From: an uncultured Clostridia bacterium
GTDB lineage: Bacteria > Bacillota > Clostridia > TANB77 > CAG-508
Length of the DNA: 40,666 nt
Reading direction: 5' to 3'
Assembly (NCBI GenBank): GCA_948530865.1
Contig: CAOTKV010000018.1
Location: 1-40,666 of the forward strand
Shown here: positions 23,511 through 31,595 of the stretch, in pieces
Layout of the letters: every line of letters begins with the position of its first letter
Position numbering within the stretch: the first letter of the stretch is position 1
Program-made: the position numbers and the translations under genes
The notes under the pieces: generated by a model
Seen by the model: only the letters and a program-made list of their open reading frames with translations
Databases searched by the model: none
Told to the model about the DNA's origin: nothing

Positions 23511-23783
23511 ATGGCAAAAAAGAAGGCTGAAGAAGTAAAAGAAGAAGTTGTTGAAGAAGTAAAGGAAACAACTGAAAAAGTAGAGGAAGTAAAAAAAGAA
23601 TCTAAAAAAACATTAGTTGCTAATACTTCTTTTAATGATAAATATACAGGAGAAAAATACGCAGAAAAGACAGAATTTATTGTTGTAAAAGAAGATATTG
23701 AAACAACAAAAGTAAAAGATAATCAATATAAAATATCAGCTAAAAGAGCAGGAGAATTAAAAGAAAAAGGATATATTGATTAA
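23511..23783 (+). CDS. Small Glu/Lys-rich head-region protein (90 aa), unknown
   Basis: SD GGAGG. An N-terminal 35-residue E/K coiled coil (KKKAEEVKEEVVEEVKETTE) is followed by a small beta domain (NTSFNDKYTGEKYAEKTEFIVVKEDIETTKV) and the C-terminal RAGELKEKGYI. It may be a head-decoration or accessory protein; no family is certain. Flanked by identical terminators together with the Acb2-like gene. Confidence 0.65.
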   Translation: MAKKKAEEVKEEVVEEVKETTEKVEEVKKESKKTLVANTSFNDKYTGEKYAEKTEFIVVKEDIETTKVKDNQYKISAKRAGELKEKGYID

Positions 23784-23791
23784 TTTGATTA

Positions 23792-23820
23792 TTAAGAGCC
23801 ATAAGGCTCTTTTTTAATGC
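23792..23820 (+). terminator. Internal terminator, copy 2 of the 29-bp repeat
   Basis: The same AAGAGCC-ATAA-GGCTCTT-TTTT hairpin and flanks as 23238-23266. The 75 nt that follow, before the scaffold gene, hold no gene. Confidence 0.85.
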
Positions 23821-23895
23821 TCCAAACACTGAAGAGGATAAAAGCTTGTGTATATATAGTCATTTCAAGACTTAAAAAAGTAGGAGGTAGCGATT

Positions 23896-24543
23896 ATGGA
23901 AGGAAACGATGCAAACAATAATGCAAATAACACAAATAATAATGCAAATTCTAACCAAAATGCCCAAAACGCTGCAGGGCAAAATAACAATGCAAATCAA
24001 CCAAATAATAATTCTAATGGAATTGATTATAACAAGATCCAGGAAATGATAGATGGTAGAAATGCAAAAACAGAAGATAGTGTTTTAAAAAGCTATTTTC
24101 AAAAGCAAGGCTTAAGCCAAGAGGAAATAGAGAGTGCAATAAATGCTTTCAAAACTCAAAAGGCTAATCAGGCTAATGCACAAAATAAAGAACTTACTGA
24201 TGCACAAGCATCTTTACAAAAAACACAATTAGAAAATCAAAGATTAAGAATAGAAAAGAAAGCGTACGATTTCGTTGATGAGCTTAATGTTGATATTAAG
24301 ACTATGCCATATTTATTAAAAATGGCAGATCTAAGCAATTGTGCAGATAAAGATGGAAATGTATTAGAAGATACTTTAAAAACTGTATTACAAAAAGTTA
24401 TTGATGATGTACCAGGATTAAAAAAACAAGTCCAAGGAACAGTAGGAATAACAGTAGGTGCAGATACGAACAACGGAACAAACTCTAATAATGGAGTATT
24501 TGATTTCGGATTTACAGGTGTAAGACCTAAAAAACAAAATTAA
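23896..24543 (+). CDS. Capsid scaffolding protein (DUF4355/GP20-like)
   Basis: 215 residues, SD GGAGG. The N-terminal 45 residues are low-complexity Asn/Ala-rich (GNDANNNANNTNNN). A helical coiled coil follows (EEIESAINAFKTQKANQANAQN), then YDFVDELNVDIKTMPYLLKMADL and a disordered tail. This order and its position just before the capsid gene match phage scaffolds. Confidence 0.85.
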   Translation: MEGNDANNNANNTNNNANSNQNAQNAAGQNNNANQPNNNSNGIDYNKIQEMIDGRNAKTEDSVLKSYFQKQGLSQEEIESAINAFKTQKANQANAQNKELTDAQASLQKTQLENQRLRIEKKAYDFVDELNVDIKTMPYLLKMADLSNCADKDGNVLEDTLKTVLQKVIDDVPGLKKQVQGTVGITVGADTNNGTNSNNGVFDFGFTGVRPKKQN

Positions 24544-24573
24544 AAGTAAAAAAAGAAAGGAAGGCGATTTATT

Positions 24574-25476
24574 ATGCCATTTGAAAAAACAGGATTAAAT
24601 TATGCTAAAGAATATTCACAAGCTTTAGCACAAGCATATCCATATACATTATTCTTTGGTGCTTTATGGAATGCAACAAAACCAGATGTTAAATTTTTAA
24701 GAAATGATACAGTAATTCTACCAAGTTTATCAGTAAAAGGTAGAAAAAACGGAGATAGGGACTCAATAGGAAGCTTTGGAAGAAACTTCAATAATGCTGA
24801 AGAACCAAAGAAATTAAAAACTCACAGAACTTGGGATACACTTATTCATCCAAGAGATATTGATGAAACAAATCATGTTGCAACAATTCAAAATATCACT
24901 AAAGTTATGAATGAGGAACAAAAATTCCCTGAAATGGATGCTGAAATGATTACAGCATTATATGCTTTAAAAAATGAAATTGAAGCAATTACAGAAGATG
25001 ATGTTCTTACATTAGCAAATGTATTAACAAAATTTGATGCTATGATGGACAAAATGGATGAAGCAAGAGTTCCTGCTGCAGGAAGATTATTGTATGCAGA
25101 TACTCCTACAAAAACTCTAATTGATACAGCAAAAGAAGCTGCTAGAAACTTGTCAGCACAAGACACAGCAGTTGCTAGATCATTAGACAGAATTGGAGAA
25201 GTTGAAGTAATTGGTGTTCCAAAATCTGCAATGAAATCTGCTTATAAATTTACTGATGATGGATTTGAAATTGCTGAAAATGCAAAAGAAGTAAAAATGT
25301 TATTAGTACATACATCTGCAGTTATTCCAGTAATAGCATATGATTTTGCTCAATTAGGTGCTCCAAGTTCTTTATCACAAGGAAAATGGACATACTTTGA
25401 AGAGTCTTTTGAAGATGTATTCATCTACAATAAGAAACACGATGCTATTCAATTCTATATCGAAAGAACTGCCTAA
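24574..25476 (+). CDS. Major capsid protein
   Basis: 300 residues, SD AAAGGAAGG. Position directly after the scaffold, the length, and segments such as TVILPSLSVKGRKNGDRDSIGS, HRTWDTLIHPRDIDETN and VKMLLVHTSAVIPVIAYD fit a capsid protein of the Clostridia siphophage type with HK97-like fold. Strong SD, and codon use as in neighbours. Confidence 0.88.
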   Translation: MPFEKTGLNYAKEYSQALAQAYPYTLFFGALWNATKPDVKFLRNDTVILPSLSVKGRKNGDRDSIGSFGRNFNNAEEPKKLKTHRTWDTLIHPRDIDETNHVATIQNITKVMNEEQKFPEMDAEMITALYALKNEIEAITEDDVLTLANVLTKFDAMMDKMDEARVPAAGRLLYADTPTKTLIDTAKEAARNLSAQDTAVARSLDRIGEVEVIGVPKSAMKSAYKFTDDGFEIAENAKEVKMLLVHTSAVIPVIAYDFAQLGAPSSLSQGKWTYFEESFEDVFIYNKKHDAIQFYIERTA

Positions 25477-25490
25477 ATTGGAGGTAAGAT

Positions 25491-25874
25491 ATGAGTAATT
25501 ATGTAGATATTACTTATTATCAAAATACCTATAAAGGAACAATAATTCCTGAAGATAAAATTGAAGAAAAATTAAAAGAAGCAAGTATGCATATTGATAC
25601 TTTAACTTATAATCGTATAGTTGGAAGAGGTTTTGAAAATTTAACAAAATTCCAACAAGACATTATAAAAGAAGTTGTATGCAAACTTGCTGATTTTGAA
25701 TATGAAAATGAGGACTTGATAAAGTCTGCATTATCTAGTTATGCAATAAATGGTGTATCAATGAACTTTGGAACAAGTTGGAATATTCAAGTTCAAAATG
25801 GTGTTGCAATACCAAAAGATTATTATTGTTTATTAAGTCAAACAGGATTAACTTGTAGGAATATGAGGTGTTGA
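25491..25874 (+). CDS. Head-tail connector (gp15/DUF-type adaptor)
   Basis: 127 residues. Begins MSNYVDITYYQNTYKGTIIPEDKIEEKLKEASMHIDTLTYNRI, the helical pattern of head-tail connector (SPP1 gp15-like) proteins that bind below the portal. It is first in a run of four small connector/completion genes after the capsid gene. SD GGAGG. Confidence 0.8.
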   Translation: MSNYVDITYYQNTYKGTIIPEDKIEEKLKEASMHIDTLTYNRIVGRGFENLTKFQQDIIKEVVCKLADFEYENEDLIKSALSSYAINGVSMNFGTSWNIQVQNGVAIPKDYYCLLSQTGLTCRNMRC

Positions 25875-25875
25875 T

Positions 25876-26214
25876 ATGGTATATCCAAAATTAGTAAGAA
25901 AAGAAAATTGTAAAACAGATATTCAAGTTGTTTTATATGACGAAGGGACAACAGAAGATGGCGAACCAATAATTGCATTAGATACAAAATTAAAATGCAA
26001 TTACCAGGACAAAGCTAAAAGAGTATTAACTGCAGAGAAAGTAATAATTCAATTAACTGCAAAAGCATACTTTGTCGGAGATATTGCTCCTGATTTGGCA
26101 GTTATTTCTGGTGGCCAAGTTACTGTATTTGGAGAAACAAGATCAATATATCAAGGAACAAAAGCAAGAAATCCTGATGGAACTGTTAATTTTACGGAAT
26201 TGGAGATAATGTAA
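25876..26214 (+). CDS. Head closure / minor capsid protein (112 aa)
   Basis: Beta-rich: MVYPKLVRKENCKTDIQVVLY, KLKCNYQDKAKRVLTAEKVII, ISGGQVTVFGETRSIYQGTK. Second in the connector series, where SPP1 gp16-like stopper proteins lie. The start is one nt after the upstream stop, and the end overlaps the next gene (TAATG). Confidence 0.75.
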   Translation: MVYPKLVRKENCKTDIQVVLYDEGTTEDGEPIIALDTKLKCNYQDKAKRVLTAEKVIIQLTAKAYFVGDIAPDLAVISGGQVTVFGETRSIYQGTKARNPDGTVNFTELEIM

Positions 26215-26594
26215 TGAAAACTGTAACTTCCAAAATAAAATTAAATGCTCCTAAAATAAAACAATTAGATCGTGCAGCCATAACTTCACTTGAAAAGACT
26301 GTTAGTGCTTTGCATACTGAAGTGGTAAATGCACAAGTAATGCCATTTAAAAGTGGAAATATGCAGAATGACAATACATATGAGGATTATTCCAATAGCA
26401 AACAAGGAAAAGTAAGTTTAAATACTTCTACACCTTATGCTAGAAGAATGTATTTTCATCCTGAATATAATTTCTCGAAAGAGGAAAATCCAAATGCTAG
26501 AGGAAATTGGTATGAGCCCTGGACTACTGGAAAAGAAAAAGATTTTTGCAAGAAGGCATTTTCACAATTTTATAAAAAGGAGGCAGGTTTATAA
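26214..26594 (+). CDS. Minor capsid / tail-completion protein (126 aa)
   Basis: An N-terminal helix (PKIKQLDRAAITSLEKTVSALHTEVV) followed by QVMPFKSGNMQNDNTY, TPYARRMYFHPEYNF and a GNWYEPW motif. This matches the HK97 gp10-like/minor-capsid group in Firmicutes phages. Coupled at both ends. Confidence 0.78.
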   Translation: MKTVTSKIKLNAPKIKQLDRAAITSLEKTVSALHTEVVNAQVMPFKSGNMQNDNTYEDYSNSKQGKVSLNTSTPYARRMYFHPEYNFSKEENPNARGNWYEPWTTGKEKDFCKKAFSQFYKKEAGL

Positions 26595-27019
26595 TGAGTA
26601 AACTGTTAGGATTAGCAGATATAAGAGATTGGATAAAATCTTTAAATTATACTGCTTCAGAGAATTGTTATATAGGAAAATTAGATAATAAGAAAGACAA
26701 GTCTATTGGCGTATATCAATTAAAAACCAGCAATGAAACTAATATTGCAATAGGTGGAATTGATAATACCAAAACCCTAGAAAAATCAGTTAGTATTTTG
26801 ATTCATTGGAATAAAAATGCTAAAGAAACTGAAGAAATTTCAAACAAGATTTATAATAAATTTTTAGAATCAAAAGAATTTGTTATAAACGATATAAAAG
26901 TAAATTATATAAGATTGCTTGTGCCTGAAGCTGTAGATGTTGGAACAGATGACAAAAACATCTATGAAAGGGTTATACAGGCGATCTTTTATTATGAAAA
27001 AAATGAAAAGGAGGAATAA
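26594..27019 (+). CDS. Tail terminator / minor capsid protein (141 aa)
   Basis: MSKLLGLADIRDWIKSL, YIGKLDNKKDKSIGVYQL, ILIHWNKNAKETEEISNKIYNKF and YERVIQAIFYYEK form the usual alpha/beta fold of tail-terminator proteins (DUF3168/minor capsid type). The position before the tail tube gene agrees. Confidence 0.75.
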   Translation: MSKLLGLADIRDWIKSLNYTASENCYIGKLDNKKDKSIGVYQLKTSNETNIAIGGIDNTKTLEKSVSILIHWNKNAKETEEISNKIYNKFLESKEFVINDIKVNYIRLLVPEAVDVGTDDKNIYERVIQAIFYYEKNEKEE

Positions 27020-27022
27020 CTT

Positions 27023-27472
27023 ATGGCAACTGTAACAAGTGGAGTATATCCAGTATTTAATAATGTATTTAAAATAGGTACAAAAGGCAGAGCATCTGCA
27101 GCTGAAGATATGAAAACAATTGCAGATTGTGAAACATTTTCTTTGTCAATGGACAATAATGTAGAAGAGTGGACACCAATGACAACAGAAGGATGGATCA
27201 GAAGAATGCAAACAGGTAAAGGTTTCTCTATTAGCATTTCAGGAAAAAGAAATGTTGGAGATGCTGGAAATGATTATGTTGCAAGCAAATTATTTTCAAC
27301 AGGTCAAGCCGTAGAAACCAAATTTGAATGGGAATTTGCAGACGGAACAACAGTTAGTTTCGATTGTATTATTTCTGTATCAAACGCTGGTACTGGCGAT
27401 AGTACAAATGTCGCACCTTTAGAGTTCGAGGTTATGTCAGATGGAAAACCAACTGTAACACCAGCAGCTTAA
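27023..27472 (+). CDS. Major tail tube protein
   Basis: 149 residues, beta-rich: VFKIGTKGRASAAEDMKTIAD, TFSLSMDNNVEEWTPMTTEGW, GFSISISGKRNVGDAGNDY, TKFEWEFADGTTVSFDCIIS and APLEFEVMSDGKPTVTP, a typical tube subunit of long non-contractile tails. SD GGAGG. A strong terminator follows, consistent with high expression. Confidence 0.85.
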   Translation: MATVTSGVYPVFNNVFKIGTKGRASAAEDMKTIADCETFSLSMDNNVEEWTPMTTEGWIRRMQTGKGFSISISGKRNVGDAGNDYVASKLFSTGQAVETKFEWEFADGTTVSFDCIISVSNAGTGDSTNVAPLEFEVMSDGKPTVTPAA

Positions 27473-27475
27473 AAC

Positions 27476-27512
27476 AAGCCTCAGTAGTTATCTACTGGGG
27501 CTTTATTTTTTT
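27476..27512 (+). terminator. Terminator after the tail tube gene
   Basis: AAGCCTCAGTAG pairs with CTACTGGGGCTT (one G-T pair) around TTAT and is followed by a T-rich run. It could limit transcription from the tube gene into the chaperone and tape-measure genes. Confidence 0.85.
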
Positions 27513-27541
27513 ATATATAAAAAGAAAAGAGGTAATTTAAA

Positions 27542-27847
27542 ATGGCAGTAATTGATATTAGTTCAAAATTAGGAAAAGAGAAAGCAACTATAAAACTTGC
27601 AGAAGGTAAGGTTTATGAAGTAGATACAAGTGCAGACAATTATTTGTTGGTACAAGAGAAAATTAAGGATCAAGATTTTTCTATTGATGTTATGTACCAA
27701 ATGATTGAAATGTTAATGGGAAAAGAAGCCCTAAAAGAAATAAAAGAAATGAAGCTTACAATACCTGGATTAAAAGCAATAGTAACAGCTTTAGCAGCAG
27801 TTGTAAACGAAGTAGAATACGAGGAAATGGAGAAACGATTTCAATAA
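27542..27847 (+). CDS. Tail assembly chaperone (gpG-like)
   Basis: 101 residues, SD AAGAGGT. A small alpha/beta protein (VIDISSKLGKEKATIKLAEGKVYEVDTS, YQMIEMLMGKEALKEI). The frame stops at TTT CAA TAA, while the +1 frame is open across this region and continues into the Gp15-type protein, so a minority of ribosomes should shift to make a fused chaperone. Confidence 0.8.
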   Translation: MAVIDISSKLGKEKATIKLAEGKVYEVDTSADNYLLVQEKIKDQDFSIDVMYQMIEMLMGKEALKEIKEMKLTIPGLKAIVTALAAVVNEVEYEEMEKRFQ

Positions 27848-28199
27848 TACTTCAACATATGATCCAGGATATGACTTATTTGATGATTGGGATTTAGTGG
27901 CCTCAAGTTTAAAAACGCAATATGGTTATAGCATTAGAAAAGAAATAGATAATTTAGACTGGGGAGAATTGATAAGCGATATTGCAGGACTTAAAGGAGA
28001 TACACCACTTGGAAACATCGTAAGAATTAGAAAAGAAAAAGATCCTGAAGTATTAAAAAAATTTACTCCTGAAGAAATAAAAATTAGAAATGAGTGGCTA
28101 ACAAAATCAGCATCTCAAATAAGTGAAGAAAATTATGAACAAGCTATGGAAAGCATAAAAAATATGTTTAAAACTATGGCACAAAGTGAGGTGAGATAA
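27813..28199 (+). CDS. Tail assembly chaperone, Gp15-type, made by +1 frameshift
   Basis: The +1 frame is open from just after a TAG near 27811 and reads WRNDFNNTSTYDPGYDLFD, then DWDLVASSLKTQYGYSIRKE, LISDIAGLKGDTPLGNIVRIRKEKDPE and IRNEWL, the conserved core of phage Gp15. The only in-frame conventional start, GTG 27897, falls inside the conserved domain and has a poor SD. A slip at CGA-TTT-CAA (Phe tRNA moving UUU to UUC) just before the upstream stop would give a fused chaperone. The start given is the open-frame limit, not an initiation codon. Confidence 0.75.
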
Positions 28200-31100
28200 T
28201 GAGTACAAATGTAGGGGAAATTGACCTTAGTTTAATATTAAATAGTAATAAATTTAGTTCACAATTAAAAAATATTGATGCACAAGCAAATACGGCTTCC
28301 ACTAAAATCTCATCATCATTATCTAAAATAGGCAAGGCTGCACTCGCAGCTTTTTCTGTTGCTGCAGTTGTAAAATGGGGAAAGGAATGCTTAAATGTTG
28401 CAACTGAAACTTCTAATGCTTGGATAGGTTTAAATTCAATATTAACTGGACAAGGAAAAAGTTTTGATAAAGCAAAACAATTTATAAATGATTATATATC
28501 AGATGGTTTAGTTCCTTTGAATAATGCTGTAACAACATATAAAAATTTAGCAGCAAGAGGATATAATTCAGATCAAATACAAAAAACTATGATTGCATTA
28601 AAAAATAGTGCGACATTTGGTAGACAAAGTACATATAGTCTTGGGGAAGCAGTACAAACTGCATCTGAAGGTTTAAAAAATGAAAATAGTATATTAGTTG
28701 ATAATGCAGGTGTTACAAAAAATGTGGCCAAGATGTGGGAAGATTACGCAAAATCAATAGGAAAGACAACTAATAATCTTACACAACAAGAAAAAATACA
28801 AGCAGAAGTAAATGGAATTTTAGAAGAAACAAAATTCCAAAGTAATGATGCTGCAATTTATGCAAATACTTATTCAGGAAAAGTAGCACAATTATCACAA
28901 GCATTTACAACTATGAAAACAGCAATAGGAAATGTAATACAACCAATAGCAAAATTATTTATTCCAATTGTTACTGGTGCAGTAAATGCAGTTACAAGAT
29001 TATTTACAGCACTTTCAGGATTACTTGCACTATTTGGATTGAAAGCAGATAGTGTAGAAACTGTATCAAGTGGAATGGGAGATTTAGCAACACAAGCAGG
29101 TGATGCATCTGATGCAATTTCAGGTGTTGGAGATAGTGCAAAGAAAGCAGGAAAGGATGCTAAAAAAGCATCAAATAATTTAGCATCGTTCGATAACTTA
29201 AATGTACTACAAAAAGATACAAATGCTTCAAGTGGATCTAGTGGTGGAGCAGGAGGCAGTTCTGCAGGTATAAAAGATACATTAGATGTATCAAGCACAA
29301 TTACTGAAGATATATCAGCATTTGATGGCCTAATTGCTAGAGTAAAAGAATTAGCAGGCATATTCAAAAGTGGTTTTGACATTAGTTTTGGAGACACAAA
29401 CTTTGATGGAATAATAGGACACTTAAAAGGAATAAAAGATACAATAATCAATATTTGGACAGATCCAAAAGTATTAGGTGCAGCAGAAAACTGGGCAAAA
29501 ACTTTATTATTTACACTTGGACAGGTTACAGGTTCAGTAGCAAGAATAGGAATAAATCTTGCTGAAGGATTAGTAGGAAGCATAGATAAATATTTATCAC
29601 AAAATGTTGAAAGAATAAAAAGTCATATATGTAAAATGTTTGATATTTCAAGTAAAGATTTAACTTTAACAGGTAATTTATTTCAAGCATTAGGAGAAAT
29701 ATCAGATGTATTCAAAAGTGATACTGCAAAACAAATTGGTGCAAACATAATTGCGATTTTTGCTAATCCATTTATGAGTATTCAAGAATTATGTGGAAAG
29801 TTTGTACTTGATTTAAAAGCAATACTATTCCAACCAATTATAGATAATGCAGAAAAAATAAAAACTACTATTGAAAATGTAATGAAACCAATAGAAAGTT
29901 TTACTTCTACATTAGCACAAGCAATGACTTATGTTGGAGATAAATGGAATGAAGTTTATGATCAACATATACATCCTTTAATGGAATCATTGAAAACAGG
30001 AATAAGTGATACTTTTGGAAAATTCCTAGATGCATATAATACTTATGTTGCACCTATGTTAGAGAGATTAGCAACAAAATTCAATGAATTATGGAATACA
30101 CATTTAAAACCTTTTGTAGACAATGTTGCAGGATTAATTGGAAGTATAGCAGATGCAGTAACAGCATTATGGAATAATATACTAAAACCAGTTATTGATT
30201 GGATTATACAAAATATTCTTCCTGTATTAGTTCCAATATTTGAAGCATTATGGAACACAATTTGTAATGTATTTGGTGCTATTACAGATACAATAGGTGG
30301 AATTATACAAACTTTTAAAGGTTTAATAGATTTTATTGTTGGTATTTTCACAGGAGATTGGAACAAAGCTTGGGAAGGAATAAAAACATTTTTCACAGGA
30401 ATTTGGAACGCAATTAAAGGTGTTGTTTCTACTGTATGGAATGCAATTAAAGGAATAATAGAAACAGTAATAAATGTTATAAAAGGAATTATTACTACTG
30501 TATTTAATGCAATAAAAACTGTTATTTCAAATATATTCAATGCAATAAAAAATACAGTTTCAAATATATGGAATGGAATTAAAAATAGTATTAGTAATGC
30601 AGTAAATAGTATTAAAAATGGAATAATAAATAACTTCCAAACAGCTTATAACAGAATTACAGGTATATTTAGAAATATTGGAAGTTTCTTTAGTGGTATA
30701 TGGAATAACATCAAAAATACATTTAGTGCATTAGGTACAAAAATAGGGGATGCAATAAGTGGAGCAGTAAAAAGTGGAATAAATGGCGTGCTTGGAATGA
30801 TAGAGGGTGTAGTAAATAAATTCGTAAATATGATAAATGGTGCAATTGATTTGATTAATAATATTCCTGGTGTTAGTATAGGAAAATTAAATCAATTGAA
30901 TCTACCAAGATTGGCACAAGGTGGTTATGTTAAAGCAAATACACCTCAATTAGCAGTTATTGGTGATAACAAAAATCAAGGCGAAGTTGTTGCACCTGAA
31001 GATAAAATGTTAGATATGATTTTGACAGCTTTAAAAATGTTCCAAGATCAAAACAATAATAATACAAACAACAATACTCAAGCACAAAATATAACACTTA

Positions 31101-31204
31101 ACTTTAATGGTACAATGTCACAATTAATAAGAGTATTAAAACCTGAACTAGATAGAGAAAGCAAAAGAAAAGGTAATAAATTGATTATAGGAGGTGCAAC
31201 ATAA
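28199..31204 (+). CDS. Tail tape measure protein
   Basis: 1001 residues, which sets a tail of roughly 150 nm by the usual 0.15 nm per residue. N-terminal coiled coil, membrane-like hydrophobic segments (about 240-280), a Gly/Ser linker near 345-355, and a long run at about 735-830 of short repeats of the type W/F-N-A/G-I-K-x(6-8), e.g. GIWNAIKGVVSTVWNAIKGI. C-terminus conserved: GGYVKANTPQLAVIGDNKNQGEVVAPEDK. SD GAGGTGA. Confidence 0.95.
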   Translation: MSTNVGEIDLSLILNSNKFSSQLKNIDAQANTASTKISSSLSKIGKAALAAFSVAAVVKWGKECLNVATETSNAWIGLNSILTGQGKSFDKAKQFINDYISDGLVPLNNAVTTYKNLAARGYNSDQIQKTMIALKNSATFGRQSTYSLGEAVQTASEGLKNENSILVDNAGVTKNVAKMWEDYAKSIGKTTNNLTQQEKIQAEVNGILEETKFQSNDAAIYANTYSGKVAQLSQAFTTMKTAIGNVIQPIAKLFIPIVTGAVNAVTRLFTALSGLLALFGLKADSVETVSSGMGDLATQAGDASDAISGVGDSAKKAGKDAKKASNNLASFDNLNVLQKDTNASSGSSGGAGGSSAGIKDTLDVSSTITEDISAFDGLIARVKELAGIFKSGFDISFGDTNFDGIIGHLKGIKDTIINIWTDPKVLGAAENWAKTLLFTLGQVTGSVARIGINLAEGLVGSIDKYLSQNVERIKSHICKMFDISSKDLTLTGNLFQALGEISDVFKSDTAKQIGANIIAIFANPFMSIQELCGKFVLDLKAILFQPIIDNAEKIKTTIENVMKPIESFTSTLAQAMTYVGDKWNEVYDQHIHPLMESLKTGISDTFGKFLDAYNTYVAPMLERLATKFNELWNTHLKPFVDNVAGLIGSIADAVTALWNNILKPVIDWIIQNILPVLVPIFEALWNTICNVFGAITDTIGGIIQTFKGLIDFIVGIFTGDWNKAWEGIKTFFTGIWNAIKGVVSTVWNAIKGIIETVINVIKGIITTVFNAIKTVISNIFNAIKNTVSNIWNGIKNSISNAVNSIKNGIINNFQTAYNRITGIFRNIGSFFSGIWNNIKNTFSALGTKIGDAISGAVKSGINGVLGMIEGVVNKFVNMINGAIDLINNIPGVSIGKLNQLNLPRLAQGGYVKANTPQLAVIGDNKNQGEVVAPEDKMLDMILTALKMFQDQNNNNTNNNTQAQNITLNFNGTMSQLIRVLKPELDRESKRKGNKLIIGGAT

Positions 31205-31590
31205 TGGCAGAGAAGTACGATTTTATATTACTTGATGGAATACAATTCAATATTGGTGTATATGCAAATATTAAAGAAGCAGCAGACTTTTTAGATAAAT
31301 ATGCAAATAGAACAGATGATGGAGACTTAAAAAGAGAACTAATAGGTGTATATTTTAATTTTTCTGACATTAAATTTGAACCTCAAACTGATAGCAATTA
31401 TGATGAGTATGAAAGATTATGGAATAAACTTACAGAACCTGAGGAGTTTCATACAGTCAAAATTGCTAATCTTGAATTTAAGGCCTATTTTAATAATGTT
31501 TCGAGAGTAATTTACGATTTTAAAAATAACAAGGCATATAGGAAAGATATGACTGTAAACTTCACGGCTAAAAGGCCAGCAAGGAGTTGA
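31204..31590 (+). CDS. Tail protein after the tape measure (128 aa)
   Basis: Coupled by TAATG to the tape measure gene. Beta-rich, with GIQFNIGVYANIKEAADFLDKYANR, IGVYFNFSDIKFEPQTD and TVKIANLEFKAYFNNVSR. Its position suggests a distal-tail or hub component, but the fold cannot be assigned from sequence alone. Confidence 0.7.
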   Translation: MAEKYDFILLDGIQFNIGVYANIKEAADFLDKYANRTDDGDLKRELIGVYFNFSDIKFEPQTDSNYDEYERLWNKLTEPEEFHTVKIANLEFKAYFNNVSRVIYDFKNNKAYRKDMTVNFTAKRPARS

Positions 31591-31595
31591 TGATT

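Noticed and set aside
23238..23820. The two identical 29-mers considered as a CRISPR or att-type repeat
   Set aside because: Only two copies, 525 bp apart, each a clear terminator; no spacer structure.
28870..29583. Long open frame (237 codons) on the minus strand inside the tape measure gene
   Set aside because: Complement shadow of a low-complexity A-rich gene; no SD and no protein-like motif; the + strand frame is clearly the tape measure protein.
30043..30540. 165-codon minus-strand frame in the tape measure repeats
   Set aside because: Its apparent repeats (PLIAFHT-like) are the antisense of the WNAIKG repeats.
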